A DNA stretch of 64,000 nt from Pseudomonadota bacterium (GTDB lineage Bacteria; Pseudomonadota; Gammaproteobacteria; Burkholderiales; Ferrovaceae), in assembly GCA_021796835.1 (NCBI GenBank), contig JAKABO010000012.1, positions 1 through 64,000 of the forward strand, read 5' to 3'. The number at the start of each line of letters is the position of its first letter. Positions within the stretch are counted from its first letter, which is position 1. Shown in pieces: positions 44,444 through 53,980 of this stretch. The notes under the pieces were generated by a model. That model made no database searches. It was given only the letters and a program-made list of their open reading frames with translations, and was not told the DNA's origin. Both the position numbers and the translations under genes were made by a program.

Positions 44444-45046
44444 GTGGATTCGGGACTGATGGCGGCTGGTTGGCCCAGTTTTCTGCTTTTGGGGGTGTCC
44501 GTGGGGGCTTTGGCCATCATCGTCGAGCGATTTTTGGTGCTGCGCCCCAAACGCGTGCTTCCCCCCGGTCTGCTCGAGGAGGTGCTGGAGGAAATCGGTC
44601 GTTCGGGGGTGACTCCTGCCCTGGTCGGCCGTTTGTCCCAGGGGGCCCCCCTGGCGCGGGTCCTGGCTGCAGGCTTGCGCAACGAGCGCCATGCCCGCGA
44701 GGTCATGAAGGAGGCGATCGAAGAAGCCGGTCGTGCCGTGGTGGTCGATATGGATCGGGCCGTGGGTCTGTTGGGTACCCTGGCTACGGTGAGTCCGCTG
44801 CTGGGGTTGCTGGGTACGGTGCTGGGCCTGATCGTGCTGTTCCGCGGTGGTGCAAGCGGGGATATGTCGCTCCTTTCCCAAGGCATCGCCCTGGCCCTGT
44901 ATAACACGGCCTTCGGCCTGATCGTGGCCATTCCCGCCCTGATCTTCTACCGTTTCTTCCGGGGTCGGATCGAACGCTTGAGCAGCGACATGGAACAGCA
45001 GGCCATCAAGTTGGTGGAAGTGCTGCATGGAGACCGCCAGCCATGA
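44444..45046 (+). CDS. exbB: ExbB/TolQ-family proton channel protein
   Basis: A 200-residue inner-membrane protein with three helices (~7-25, ~105-130, ~145-170). The central pattern GTLATVSPLLGLLGTVLGLIVLF and IALALYNTAFGLIVAIPALIFY is the ExbB/TolQ/MotA core that lines the proton path. With ExbD it energises TonB-dependent outer-membrane receptors. The start is GTG 44444, eight bases after GGAG; an internal ATG at 44459 lacks such a site, and the frame upstream of 44444 is not family-like. The stop overlaps the exbD start by four bases. Confidence 0.9.
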   Translation: MDSGLMAAGWPSFLLLGVSVGALAIIVERFLVLRPKRVLPPGLLEEVLEEIGRSGVTPALVGRLSQGAPLARVLAAGLRNERHAREVMKEAIEEAGRAVVVDMDRAVGLLGTLATVSPLLGLLGTVLGLIVLFRGGASGDMSLLSQGIALALYNTAFGLIVAIPALIFYRFFRGRIERLSSDMEQQAIKLVEVLHGDRQP

Positions 45047-45456
45047 ATTTTCGGCGGGGCTGGCGGGAGGATGAACCGGAGGTCAACCTCATTCCCATGA
45101 TCGACGTGCTTCTGGTGGTTCTCATCTTTCTCATGATCTCCACCCAATTCCGCCAGGAACATGGCATGGAGTTGCAACTCCCCCTGGGCGGTGGGGCCAG
45201 TACGAGTGAACGTGTCCATGAAATTACGCTTGCGGCGAATGGCCGCCTGCAACTGGACGGAAAGGATCTGGGATCCGACCCCGGGGCAACCGTTTTTGCC
45301 CAGTCCTTGCGCGCATTACGCAGCCAGGGCGATGCCACGCTCGTGCTGGCTGCGGATGCCCGGATTCCTCATGGACAGGTAATGGCTGTTCTGGAGGCCC
45401 TGCGCAGTGCGGGGTTTCACCGCTTGCGGGTGCGTACGCGCCCGACTGGGCCTTGA
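45043..45456 (+). CDS. exbD: ExbD/TolR-family protein
   Basis: A 137-residue partner of ExbB. One helix near the N-terminus begins after EVNLIPMIDVLLVVLIFLMI, where the Asp (D21) is the conserved proton-relay residue; the rest is periplasmic and ends in a small folded domain (residues ~65-137). It completes the proton channel, but no tonB gene lies in the window. It directly abuts lpxK with no spacing, as in the conserved exbB-exbD-lpxK cluster. Confidence 0.92.
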   Translation: MNFRRGWREDEPEVNLIPMIDVLLVVLIFLMISTQFRQEHGMELQLPLGGGASTSERVHEITLAANGRLQLDGKDLGSDPGATVFAQSLRALRSQGDATLVLAADARIPHGQVMAVLEALRSAGFHRLRVRTRPTGP

Positions 45457-46473
45457 ATGCGCGCGCGCCTGGAGCGCTGGCTCACGGGACTCTGGTACGA
45501 GGGGCGGCGCACCGGCTGGATGCCTGTTCTGGTTGGCTTGAGTCGCCTGTATGGGTGGGGCCTGGGCTGGCGTCGCCGGACTTCGGCCTTTGCGTTGCCC
45601 GTACCCGTTCTCGTGGTGGGCAACCTGACGGCGGGCGGTACGGGAAAGACTCCGCTGACTCTGGCCCTGGCCCAGGCCCTGCGGGCCAGGGGTTGGCATC
45701 CTGGTATCCTCAGCCGTGGGTATGGGGGACGACACTCGATGCCGATGGAGGTCACCCCCGTTTCTTCTCCTGAAGAAGTTGGTGATGAACCCGTACTCAT
45801 GGCAGGGCGTCTCCTGGCCCCGGTCTGGGTGGGGCGAGCCCGTGTCGCCGCAGGCCAGGCACTGCTGCGCATGCATCCGGATGTGGACGTCCTGCTGTGC
45901 GATGACGGCTTGCAACACCGGGCGTTGATGCGGAGCGTGGAGGTGGTGGTGGTGGATGGCGGACGCGGCTGGGGCAACGGTCGACTCCTGCCGGCAGGCC
46001 CCCTGCGCGAGCCCTTGTCCCGTCTGGCGCAGGTGGATGCTGTCGTGGTCAATCAAGGTAGTGATCCGGATACGCCGACCCGCTTTTCCCTGGAGGGCAG
46101 CTACGCCATGCGCTTGCGCGCGTCCGAGTGGGTGCATGTACAACACCCGGAACGACGTGTTCCCTGGACGTATTTTCAGGGACAGAACTGCATTGGCGTA
46201 GCGGGGATCGGTAATCCGGAGCGTTTTTTCAGTCAGTTGGACCGTTGGGGCATTCAGGTACAACGTTATCCCTTCCCTGACCATCATCCCTATCGGCGTA
46301 CCGATTTGCCCGCAGATTTACGAAATCCTGTACTGATGACCGAGAAAGATGCGATAAAATGGCGCAGGCTGGGGCTGGACGATGCGTGGTACCTCCCTTT
46401 GGAGGCTCTCGTGGACACGGCCCTCATCGATCATCTCGCAACCCTACTGACCTCCAAGGAACCCCATGGATAG
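45457..46473 (+). CDS. lpxK: Tetraacyldisaccharide 4'-kinase
   Basis: A 338-residue P-loop kinase that phosphorylates the lipid A precursor at the 4' position on the inner membrane. An N-terminal membrane-associated helix (~15-30) is followed by Walker [16 protein letters not shown] (~52-66), [18 protein letters not shown] and [13 protein letters not shown]. The [12 protein letters not shown] block near the C-terminus is conserved. The ATG follows the exbD stop without a gap. The stop overlaps the Trm112-like gene by eight bases. Confidence 0.95.
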   Translation: MRARLERWLTGLWYEGRRTGWMPVLVGLSRLYGWGLGWRRRTSAFALPVPVLVVGNLTAGGTGKTPLTLALAQALRARGWHPGILSRGYGGRHSMPMEVTPVSSPEEVGDEPVLMAGRLLAPVWVGRARVAAGQALLRMHPDVDVLLCDDGLQHRALMRSVEVVVVDGGRGWGNGRLLPAGPLREPLSRLAQVDAVVVNQGSDPDTPTRFSLEGSYAMRLRASEWVHVQHPERRVPWTYFQGQNCIGVAGIGNPERFFSQLDRWGIQVQRYPFPDHHPYRRTDLPADLRNPVLMTEKDAIKWRRLGLDDAWYLPLEALVDTALIDHLATLLTSKEPHG

Positions 46474-46645
46474 CCGTCTTCTGGAAATTCTGGTGTGCCC
46501 TCTGTGCAAGGGCCCCCTGCTTCACCGCCCCTCCCGTCATGAGTTGGTCTGCTCCCCCTGTCGCCTGGCCTATCCGGTGCGCGACGGGATTCCCGTCATG
46601 ATGGAGACCGAGGCGCGTCGTCTGGCCGAGGATGAAAACCCGTGA
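46466..46645 (+). CDS. Trm112 family zinc protein (YcaR-like)
   Basis: A 59-residue protein, [20 protein letters not shown] and onward, with two Cys pairs (CPLC at 11-14 and CSPC in [20 protein letters not shown]) that bind zinc. This is the bacterial Trm112/YcaR family, which sits between lpxK and kdsB in most Beta- and Gammaproteobacteria. In eukaryotes and archaea Trm112 is the cofactor of several methyltransferases; the bacterial role is unclear. Start and stop overlap the neighbouring genes (8 bases and GTGA), so translation is coupled. Confidence 0.9.
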   Translation: MDSRLLEILVCPLCKGPLLHRPSRHELVCSPCRLAYPVRDGIPVMMETEARRLAEDENP

Positions 46646-47418
46646 TCGTTCCTCCCTTTGTGGCGCTGGTGCCTGCCCGCATGGCATCGACCCGTTTCCC
46701 CGGAAAGGTTCTGGCAGAGATTGGGGGGACTCCCATGGTCCTGCATTGTGCCCAACGCGCCCGGGAAAGTGGGGCGAGCCGTGTCGTGATTGCGACGGAC
46801 CATGCCGAAGTGCGGCAGGTGGCCGAAGCGGCAGGGTGGTCCGTGGTCATGACGGCAACCACCCATGAAACAGGCACTGACCGGCTGGCCGAAGCCGTGG
46901 CACAACTGGATCTGGCACCGGATACCCTGGTGGTGAACGTGCAGGGCGATGAACCGTTGCTCGACCCCGGGACGATTCGCGCCGTGGCCCGACGTTTGCA
47001 CGAGCGACCCGACTGTGCGCTTGCCACGGCGGCCTATCCCATTACCTCCCGGGCGCATCTGGAACAGAAAAATGCCGTCAAGGTGGTGCTGGATCACCAG
47101 GATCTGGCCCTTTACTTCAGTCGCTCCCCCATTCCCTGGGCGCGTGACGCCTGGGCTCGGGATGCCGCGCTCTGGCCGGAAGATTTGCCCGCCTGGCACC
47201 ACGTGGGACTGTATGCCTATCGAGTCTCTTTCCTGCGTCTTTTCGCTTGCCTGTCCCCGGCGCCGCTCGAGCGTCACGAAGCGCTGGAACAGTTGCGCGC
47301 CCTCTGGTACGGGTATCGCATTGCGGTTGTCCGCCTGGCGGCGGCCCCCCTGCCGGGGGTGGACACACCGGAGGATCTGCAACGCCTGCGTGAGGTCTGG
47401 GCCACCCGGGTGGCGTGA
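46642..47418 (+). CDS. kdsB: 3-deoxy-manno-octulosonate cytidylyltransferase
   Basis: A 258-residue enzyme that activates Kdo as CMP-Kdo for lipopolysaccharide inner core. Motifs: [22 protein letters not shown] near the N-terminus, NVQGDEPLL (~92), and the [23 protein letters not shown] region (~133-155). The GTG start overlaps the TGA of the preceding Trm112 gene (GTGA). Length agrees with E. coli KdsB (248). It is followed by adk after 39 bases. Confidence 0.95.
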   Translation: MIVPPFVALVPARMASTRFPGKVLAEIGGTPMVLHCAQRARESGASRVVIATDHAEVRQVAEAAGWSVVMTATTHETGTDRLAEAVAQLDLAPDTLVVNVQGDEPLLDPGTIRAVARRLHERPDCALATAAYPITSRAHLEQKNAVKVVLDHQDLALYFSRSPIPWARDAWARDAALWPEDLPAWHHVGLYAYRVSFLRLFACLSPAPLERHEALEQLRALWYGYRIAVVRLAAAPLPGVDTPEDLQRLREVWATRVA

Positions 47419-48114
<696 letters not shown>

Positions 48115-48176
48115 CCGGGATCGGGTGAAACGAGCCTGCGCAGGGTAGGGAAGCAAACACGACGAGGGAGATAATA

Positions 48177-49436
48177 ATGAGCCAGACCAATGCGTTCTAT
48201 GCCCAATCCGGAGGCGTGACGGCGGTGATCAATGCCAGTGCCTGCGGGGTCATCGAAACGGCGCGGCGCTACCCTGCGCAGATCGGTACCGTGTTCGCCG
48301 GTCGGAACGGGATCCTGGGGGCCCTGCATGAGGACCTGATCGATACCGGAAAGGAAACGGCTGAGGCCATCCGGGCGCTGCGCCATACGCCGGCGGGTGC
48401 TTTTGGGTCGGCACGCTACAAACTCAAGGGATTGGAGGAGAACCGGGCAGAATATCAGCGTTTGATCGAAGTATTTCGTGCCCACGGAATTGGCTATTTT
48501 TTTTATAACGGAGGGGGAGATTCCCAGGATACGGCGCACAAGGTTTCCCAGATGGGCGCTGCCATGGACTATCCCCTGATCTGTATCGGGATTCCCAAGA
48601 CCGTGGACAACGATCTGCCCTTGACGGACTGCTGCCCAGGGTTCGGCTCGGCGGCCAAGTATCTGGCCACCTCGTTGCGCGAGGCTGCCCTCGATGTAGC
48701 TTCCATGGCCAAGACTTCCACCAAGGTATTCATCATGGAGGTGATGGGGCGGCATGCTGGCTGGTTGACGGCGGGTTGCGGCCTGGCTGGCGCCGGACCG
48801 GGAGAGGCGCCTCATCTGCTGCTGTTTCCCGAACTGCCCTTTGTGGCAGAGGATTTTTTGAAGAGGGTGCAGGAAACGGTGGAAACCAAAGGCTACTGCG
48901 TGATCGCCGTATCGGAGGGAATCAAAACCCCCGATGGAAAATTTTTGGCGGAAAGCGGTCTCAGAGATGCATTCGGGCATGCCCAGTTGGGTGGCGTGGC
49001 GCCCCATCTGGCCCAACTGGTGCGTGATCGGCTGGGTTACAAATACCACTGGGCCGTGGCGGATTATTTACAACGGGCAGCGCGCCATCTGGCTTCCCGG
49101 ACCGACGTCCGGCAGGCCTACGCAGTGGGGCAGGCCGCGGTCAAACTGGCTTTGCGCGGGCGCAATGCCGTCATGCCGACGATTCGGCGTTTGAGCGATG
49201 AGCCCTATCGGTGGCGCATCGGTTCGGTTTCCCTGGCAGCCGTGGCCAACCAGGAACGCTCGTTGCCCCGTCATTTCATCACGCCGGAAGGGTATGGCAT
49301 CACGGCAGAGGCGCGCCGTTATCTCGAACCTCTCATTGCCGGTGAGGACTATCCGCCTTATCGCAAGGGGGTGCCTGACTATGCGCGTCTCCAGTTGGTC
49401 TCGGTGGAACGCACATTACCCCCTTTCACGGGTTGA
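48177..49436 (+). CDS. pfp: Pyrophosphate-type 6-phosphofructokinase
   Basis: A 419-residue phosphofructokinase. The phosphate-binding loop reads YNGGGDSQDTAHKVS (110-124): the GGDGS of ATP enzymes is replaced by a GGxDSxDT pattern typical of the PPi-dependent group. The substrate segment PKTVDNDLPLTD (140-151) with its conserved Lys also fits. MEVMGRHAGWL (~188) is intact. It interconverts fructose-6-phosphate and fructose-1,6-bisphosphate reversibly, using PPi as phosphoryl donor. A GAGATAATA sequence precedes the ATG. Its end overlaps the convergent folA by 11 bases. Confidence 0.9.
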   Translation: MSQTNAFYAQSGGVTAVINASACGVIETARRYPAQIGTVFAGRNGILGALHEDLIDTGKETAEAIRALRHTPAGAFGSARYKLKGLEENRAEYQRLIEVFRAHGIGYFFYNGGGDSQDTAHKVSQMGAAMDYPLICIGIPKTVDNDLPLTDCCPGFGSAAKYLATSLREAALDVASMAKTSTKVFIMEVMGRHAGWLTAGCGLAGAGPGEAPHLLLFPELPFVAEDFLKRVQETVETKGYCVIAVSEGIKTPDGKFLAESGLRDAFGHAQLGGVAPHLAQLVRDRLGYKYHWAVADYLQRAARHLASRTDVRQAYAVGQAAVKLALRGRNAVMPTIRRLSDEPYRWRIGSVSLAAVANQERSLPRHFITPEGYGITAEARRYLEPLIAGEDYPPYRKGVPDYARLQLVSVERTLPPFTG

Positions 49437-49947
49437 TGCGTTCCAGAGTGGCGAAGGTCAGATCGTAGGCATTGTGCGCATCTGCCGGGTAAGGACGAGA
49501 ATCGACTTCTCGCCATTGCTCGGGATCCAGGATTGGAAAAAAAGTATCTCCCGGTACATCTGCGTGGATCCGTGTGACGTACACGCGCGTCGCGTGGGGG
49601 AGCAGCGACTCATACAAGGTTCCGCCGCCAATCACGAAGACCTCGGGGACGGTCGGCAGATTCGCCCACAGGGCTTCCAGAGAAGGGTAAACCAGACATC
49701 CTTCCGGTCGGTAGTCCTGGTTGCGGCTGATGACCAGATTGAGACGCCCGGGCAGGGGACGTCCGATGGATTCCTGGGTGCGTCTTCCCATGAGGACGGG
49801 GTGACCCAGGGTCACGGCACGGAAATGGGCGAGGTCGGCGGGCAGATGCCAGGGCATGGCGCCCTGATTCCCGATGACTCGTCCGGGCACGGTATGGGCC
49901 ACGACGAACGAAAGGCGGGGCAGGTTCGATTCAGGCGGCACGTGCAC
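49426..49947 (-). CDS. folA: Dihydrofolate reductase
   Basis: A 173-residue enzyme reducing dihydrofolate with NADPH. Visible motifs are VIGNQGAMPWHLPADLAHFRAVT with the catalytic acidic residue (D in LPAD), GHPVLMGRRTQESIGRPLPGR, and VFVIGGGTLYESLLPHATRVYVTRI. It has a slightly longer N-terminus than E. coli DHFR; a start inside is possible. It overlaps the convergent pfp by 11 bases, and its 5' end overlaps the stop of the ABC-F gene by 17 bases, so both flanks are tightly packed. Confidence 0.95.
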   Translation of the reverse strand: MHVPPESNLPRLSFVVAHTVPGRVIGNQGAMPWHLPADLAHFRAVTLGHPVLMGRRTQESIGRPLPGRLNLVISRNQDYRPEGCLVYPSLEALWANLPTVPEVFVIGGGTLYESLLPHATRVYVTRIHADVPGDTFFPILDPEQWREVDSRPYPADAHNAYDLTFATLERINP

Positions 49948-51586
49948 GTTTGGCTTCCTCCATCAGAAAGCGTTGATAATCTTCCAGATCGCCCTCGAAG
50001 TCCTGCACCCCGCCCCCGGTGACCAGCCAGAATTCGTCACAGACGGCACGAAGGAGGGCGCGGTCATGACTGACCAGCAGTACGGTACCCTCAAATTCGT
50101 TGAGGGCCACGCTCAATGCCTCGCGTGTGGCCAGGTCGAGATGGTTGGTGGGTTCGTCCAGCAGGAGCAGATTGGGTCGTTGCCATACGATCATGGCCAA
50201 AACCAGGCGGGCTTTTTCACCGCCGCTCAGGGTTCCCACCCGTTGCGCCAGCATCTCGCCGGTAAAGTTGAAGGAACCCAGATAGTTGCGCAAATCCTGC
50301 TCCCGTCCCTGAACCCAGCCTCCCTTGCCTTGGGCAATGGCCGCTTTGGCCAGACGAATCATATGGGCGAGTGGGGTGTCTTCCGGTTGCAGGACATCCA
50401 GTTCCTGTTGGGCAAAGTAACCGAGGGTAAGACCTCTTCCCTGGATCATCTCTCCGTTCAGGGGGGGAAGGACCCCCGCCAGTGTCTTGATGAGGGTGGA
50501 TTTTCCTTGCCCATTGGCCCCCAGAATGCCGATGCGCTCTCCGGCCTGTACTGAGCGGCTGACCTTGTGCAATATGGTGCGCGGCAGGGAGGATGGTTCC
50601 AGGGAATCGGTGGCGGGAGGATAGCCCAGATCGGTACGACGCAGGCTGAGCATGGGGTTGGGTAAATTGAGCGGTTCCTGAAATTCGAAAGTGAATTCTG
50701 CTTCGGTCAGTACGGGGGCGATGCGTTCCATCCGCTCCAGTGCCTTGACCCGGCTTTGGGCCTGTTTGGCTTTGCTGGCCTTGGCCTTGAAGCGGTTGAT
50801 GAAATCCTGCAGGTGGGCGATTTTATCCTGCTGTTTCTGATGGGCAGCCAGTTGAAGCGAAAGTTTCTCGGCACGAAGGTCTTCGAAGGTACTGTAATTG
50901 CCCCCATACCGCGTCAGTTGGGCTCCGCTCAGGTGCAGGGTCACCCGTGTCACGGCATCGAGGAAATCGCGGTCATGGCTGATGACCAGCAGCGTGCCTT
51001 CATAGCGTTGCAACCAGGCTTCCAGCCAGACCAGCGCGTCGAGATCCAGGTGATTGGTGGGTTCATCCAGAAGCAGCAGGTCGGAAGGGCACATGAGCGC
51101 ACGGGCCAGTTGCAGACGCATCCGCCATCCTCCAGAAAAACTGTTGACCGGCTGGTGTAATTGTTCCGTTTTGAATCCCAAACCAAGGATCAGGGTCTGG
51201 GCCCGGGGTTCGGCCGTATGGGCATCTACTTCCTGCAATGCCATGTAGGCATGGGCCATGCGCATGCCGTCTTCACCGGCCTCCGCCGCTTCCACTTCCC
51301 GCTGCGCCTCCAGCCAGCGCGTATCCCCTTCCATGACGAAGCGGGTCGCGCTGGCATCGGTCTCGGGCATGTCCTGGGCTACCTGGGCCAGACGCCAGGC
51401 CGGGGGAATGCTGAAATCCCCGCCGTCTTCCCGCAGGGTGCCGTCGAGCAGGCGAAACAGGGTGGATTTGCCAGCGCCGTTGCGTCCCACCAGAGCCACC
51501 TTTTCGCCTGGGTTGATGGTGATGCTGGCTTTGTCCAGAATAATCTTGGGACCCCGGCGCAGGGTGAGTTTCTTGAGGGTGATCAT
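49931..51586 (-). CDS. ABC-F family ATPase, YheS-like
   Basis: A 551-residue protein with two ATP-binding cassettes and no membrane helices. Cassette 1: GRNGAGKSTLFRLLDG, SFSGGWRMRLQLARAL, LLLLDEPTNHLD; cassette 2: GANGQGKSTLIKTLAG, TLSGGEKARLVLAMIV and LLLDEPTNHLD. An arm or linker rich in Lys and Gln (~240-300) lies between them. ABC-F proteins bind the ribosomal E site and rescue or tune translation; the YheS type is the closest by overall pattern. The start ATG 51586 overlaps the MHS transporter stop (ATGA), making the two an operon. Confidence 0.92.
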   Translation of the reverse strand: MITLKKLTLRRGPKIILDKASITINPGEKVALVGRNGAGKSTLFRLLDGTLREDGGDFSIPPAWRLAQVAQDMPETDASATRFVMEGDTRWLEAQREVEAAEAGEDGMRMAHAYMALQEVDAHTAEPRAQTLILGLGFKTEQLHQPVNSFSGGWRMRLQLARALMCPSDLLLLDEPTNHLDLDALVWLEAWLQRYEGTLLVISHDRDFLDAVTRVTLHLSGAQLTRYGGNYSTFEDLRAEKLSLQLAAHQKQQDKIAHLQDFINRFKAKASKAKQAQSRVKALERMERIAPVLTEAEFTFEFQEPLNLPNPMLSLRRTDLGYPPATDSLEPSSLPRTILHKVSRSVQAGERIGILGANGQGKSTLIKTLAGVLPPLNGEMIQGRGLTLGYFAQQELDVLQPEDTPLAHMIRLAKAAIAQGKGGWVQGREQDLRNYLGSFNFTGEMLAQRVGTLSGGEKARLVLAMIVWQRPNLLLLDEPTNHLDLATREALSVALNEFEGTVLLVSHDRALLRAVCDEFWLVTGGGVQDFEGDLEDYQRFLMEEAKRARAA

Positions 51587-52854
51587 GAGGGTTCTCGCAT
51601 CAGGGTACGGGCCGTCCACAGAGCAATGAATGTGAGCGTTGCGGCGGCGCAGAGATAATAGCCTACAAAGTCCAGACCCCATTGTTTGGCCAGGAAAGTG
51701 GCTATATAGGGGGCCAGGGAAGCGCCTAGAATACCCGCCAGGGTAAAGGACAGGGAGGCGCCCGTGTACCGTACGGGCGGGGGAAACAGTTCGGCCAGGG
51801 TGGTCCCCATGGGGCCATACGTTCCCCCCATGAGAAAGAGTCCCAGACTCAGGAAAATCACGGTATTGCCCCAATTGCCAGCCTTGAAGAGATGTCCGAA
51901 GGCCAGTCCGAAGAGAAAGATGGCAACGGAGACCCAGAGCAGGACTGGCGACCTGCCGAAACGGTCACCCAGTAGGGCCGAGAGAGGGATGCCCAGAGCA
52001 AAGAAGAGGATCCCGATCAGTTGGGCGTGCAGGAAGTCGCCCTTGGGGTAGTGCAGGGCAGTGGTGCCCCAACTGAGGGTGAATACCGTCATGAGATAGA
52101 ACAGAACGAAAAGGGCAAGGGCGCTCAGGGTTCCAAGCAACAGGGGACGACCATGTTGGGTGAAAATCGTGCGCATGGGGAGAGCCACCTGTTGGTGGTG
52201 GTTCGCCACTTCCAGAAAAACTGGAGTTTCGGTCAGTTTGAGGCGGACATACAAGCCGATTCCGATCAGCAGGGCGCTGGCAATGAAGGGGATCCGCCAG
52301 CCATAGGTCAAAAAGTCCTCTTCCGGGAGAAGTCCGCTCAGCCCCAGAAAGGTACCACTGGACAGAATGAAACCCAGGGGAGCACCCAATTGGGGAAACA
52401 TGCCGTACCAGGTTTTTTTGTGGGGCGGTGCATTTTCCGTGGCGAGCAGGACGGCCCCTCCCCATTCCCCTCCCAGGCCCAGGCCCTGGCCAAAGCGGAA
52501 GATGGCCAGGAGAATGGGGGCTGCGATTCCGATGGTGTGATAGGTGGGGAGCAGACCGATGGCGACGGTGGAGGGGCCCATGGTCATGAGAGAAGCCACC
52601 AGCGTGGCCTTGCGTCCGATGCGGTCACCAAAATGACCAAAGAGTATGGCGCCGACGGGGCGGGCAAAAAAGGCCAGTGCGAAGGTGGCAAAAGACTGGA
52701 GGAGGGCCGATGCAGGGTCCGAAGAAGGAAAAAACAGTTTGGGGAACACCAGGACCGCTGCCGTGGCATAAATGTAAAAGTCAAAAAACTCGATGGTGGT
52801 GCCGGCCAGACTGGCAATCAGGACCCGCACCGTGGAATTGCCGGTGGTTTGCAT
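51583..52854 (-). CDS. MHS-family major facilitator transporter
   Basis: A 423-residue twelve-helix transporter. Diagnostic are GTTIEFFDFYIYATAAVLVF in helix 1, FGHFGDRIGRKATLV in loop 2-3 and FRFGQGLGLGGEWGGAVLLATE in the first half, which is the metabolite:H+ symporter pattern (like ProP, KgtP and ShiA). Substrate may be an organic acid or osmolyte; the sequence does not decide. The start ATG 52854 lacks a clear Shine-Dalgarno site, so the true start might differ by a few codons. It diverges from the YeeE/YedE gene 55 bases away and overlaps the ABC-F gene downstream. Confidence 0.85.
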   Translation of the reverse strand: MQTTGNSTVRVLIASLAGTTIEFFDFYIYATAAVLVFPKLFFPSSDPASALLQSFATFALAFFARPVGAILFGHFGDRIGRKATLVASLMTMGPSTVAIGLLPTYHTIGIAAPILLAIFRFGQGLGLGGEWGGAVLLATENAPPHKKTWYGMFPQLGAPLGFILSSGTFLGLSGLLPEEDFLTYGWRIPFIASALLIGIGLYVRLKLTETPVFLEVANHHQQVALPMRTIFTQHGRPLLLGTLSALALFVLFYLMTVFTLSWGTTALHYPKGDFLHAQLIGILFFALGIPLSALLGDRFGRSPVLLWVSVAIFLFGLAFGHLFKAGNWGNTVIFLSLGLFLMGGTYGPMGTTLAELFPPPVRYTGASLSFTLAGILGASLAPYIATFLAKQWGLDFVGYYLCAAATLTFIALWTARTLMREPS

Positions 52855-52909
52855 GGAGGGAAGTCGGGATGGTTGTCGAAATAATTCAGGACCCTGGATT
52901 ATACGCGCA

Positions 52910-53980
52910 ATGACGGAAAACTTTTCACTCGGGAAACTTTCCAATACACTGTTCCTTTCGCCTTGGAAATCGCCTGTGACCACGCTACTCTTGGGTTTTT
53001 TATTCGGTACTTTTCTGCAGTACGCGCGCCTCAACCGTTTTGATACCATTGTCGGCATGGCGCTTCTCAGAGATCTGTCCGTGGCCAAAACCATGGCTTT
53101 TGCCATCGGATTGGGCATGTTGCTGATGCAAACGGAAATCCAGATGGGATGGGCCAGCGATCACGTCAAGCCTTTGATCCTTGTTGGGGTTGTGGGAGGT
53201 GGCGTGTTGTTTGGCATGGGAATGGCCATTCTGGGTTATTGTCCGGGTACGCTCGCCATTTCCCTGGGGCAGGGCAGTCTGGATGCGCTCGTGGGGATCT
53301 TGGGCGGACTGGCGGGGGCGTTATCCTTCGCCGTGGTGTTTCCTCTGCTTTCTCCTCTGCTGGGCCCGGATCTGGGTAGTATCTCCCTGAAAGGGAGCCT
53401 TTCCGCACCCACTTTCTGGATGACCCTCGTGCTGCTGGGAGGAGGCCTCATGGGGGTAGCCCTTGCACTCCACCGGGTTGATCCGCGGGGGTGGTCATGG
53501 TTGTATGCCGCCGTGGGCTTGGCCCTGCTCAATGTGGCGCTCGACCTACCCGCCATTGCCGGTCACCCCATGGGGGCCTCCACTGCCTTTCCCTGGTTGG
53601 CGATGACACTGACCGGGATGGGTGCGCCAGGCTACTGGCACAAGATTGCCGAACCCGGTGCCTGGGAGTTCCATTTTTTGATCGGAGCCTTTCTGGCAGG
53701 GCTGGTTTTTTCTCTGATTCAGAAAGAGTTCCGTTTCAGGGCAGTGCCCGACCTTTGGCGCGAATACCATGGCAACAGTTCCTCTCGCCGTTTTTTCTGG
53801 GCTTTCGTGGGCGGGATCCTGTTACTGTTTGGCGCACGCATGGCCGGCGGATGCACGTCCGGGCACATCATTTCCGGAGGCATGCAACTGGCTGACAGCA
53901 GCCTGCTTTTCGCCCTGGTGGTCTTTCTCTCCTTTCTGACCACCGGGCGCCTGTTCCACCGTCAGGTCAGGGTAGGGTAG
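52910..53980 (+). CDS. YeeE/YedE-family sulfur transporter
   Basis: A 356-residue integral membrane protein with about ten hydrophobic stretches. It belongs to the YeeE/YedE family, some members of which import thiosulfate (TsuA). Two conserved Cys motifs line the putative sulfur path: GYCPGTLAISLGQG (~108) and AGGCTSGHIISGGMQL (~315), with further HPMG-type residues between. This is the single-chain form that covers both halves. The start ATG 52910 gives MTENFSLGKL; the frame upstream is not family-like. Its end overlaps the convergent ene-reductase gene by 19 bases. A thiosulfate or sulfur role is plausible, not shown. Confidence 0.85.
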   Translation: MTENFSLGKLSNTLFLSPWKSPVTTLLLGFLFGTFLQYARLNRFDTIVGMALLRDLSVAKTMAFAIGLGMLLMQTEIQMGWASDHVKPLILVGVVGGGVLFGMGMAILGYCPGTLAISLGQGSLDALVGILGGLAGALSFAVVFPLLSPLLGPDLGSISLKGSLSAPTFWMTLVLLGGGLMGVALALHRVDPRGWSWLYAAVGLALLNVALDLPAIAGHPMGASTAFPWLAMTLTGMGAPGYWHKIAEPGAWEFHFLIGAFLAGLVFSLIQKEFRFRAVPDLWREYHGNSSSRRFFWAFVGGILLLFGARMAGGCTSGHIISGGMQLADSSLLFALVVFLSFLTTGRLFHRQVRVG

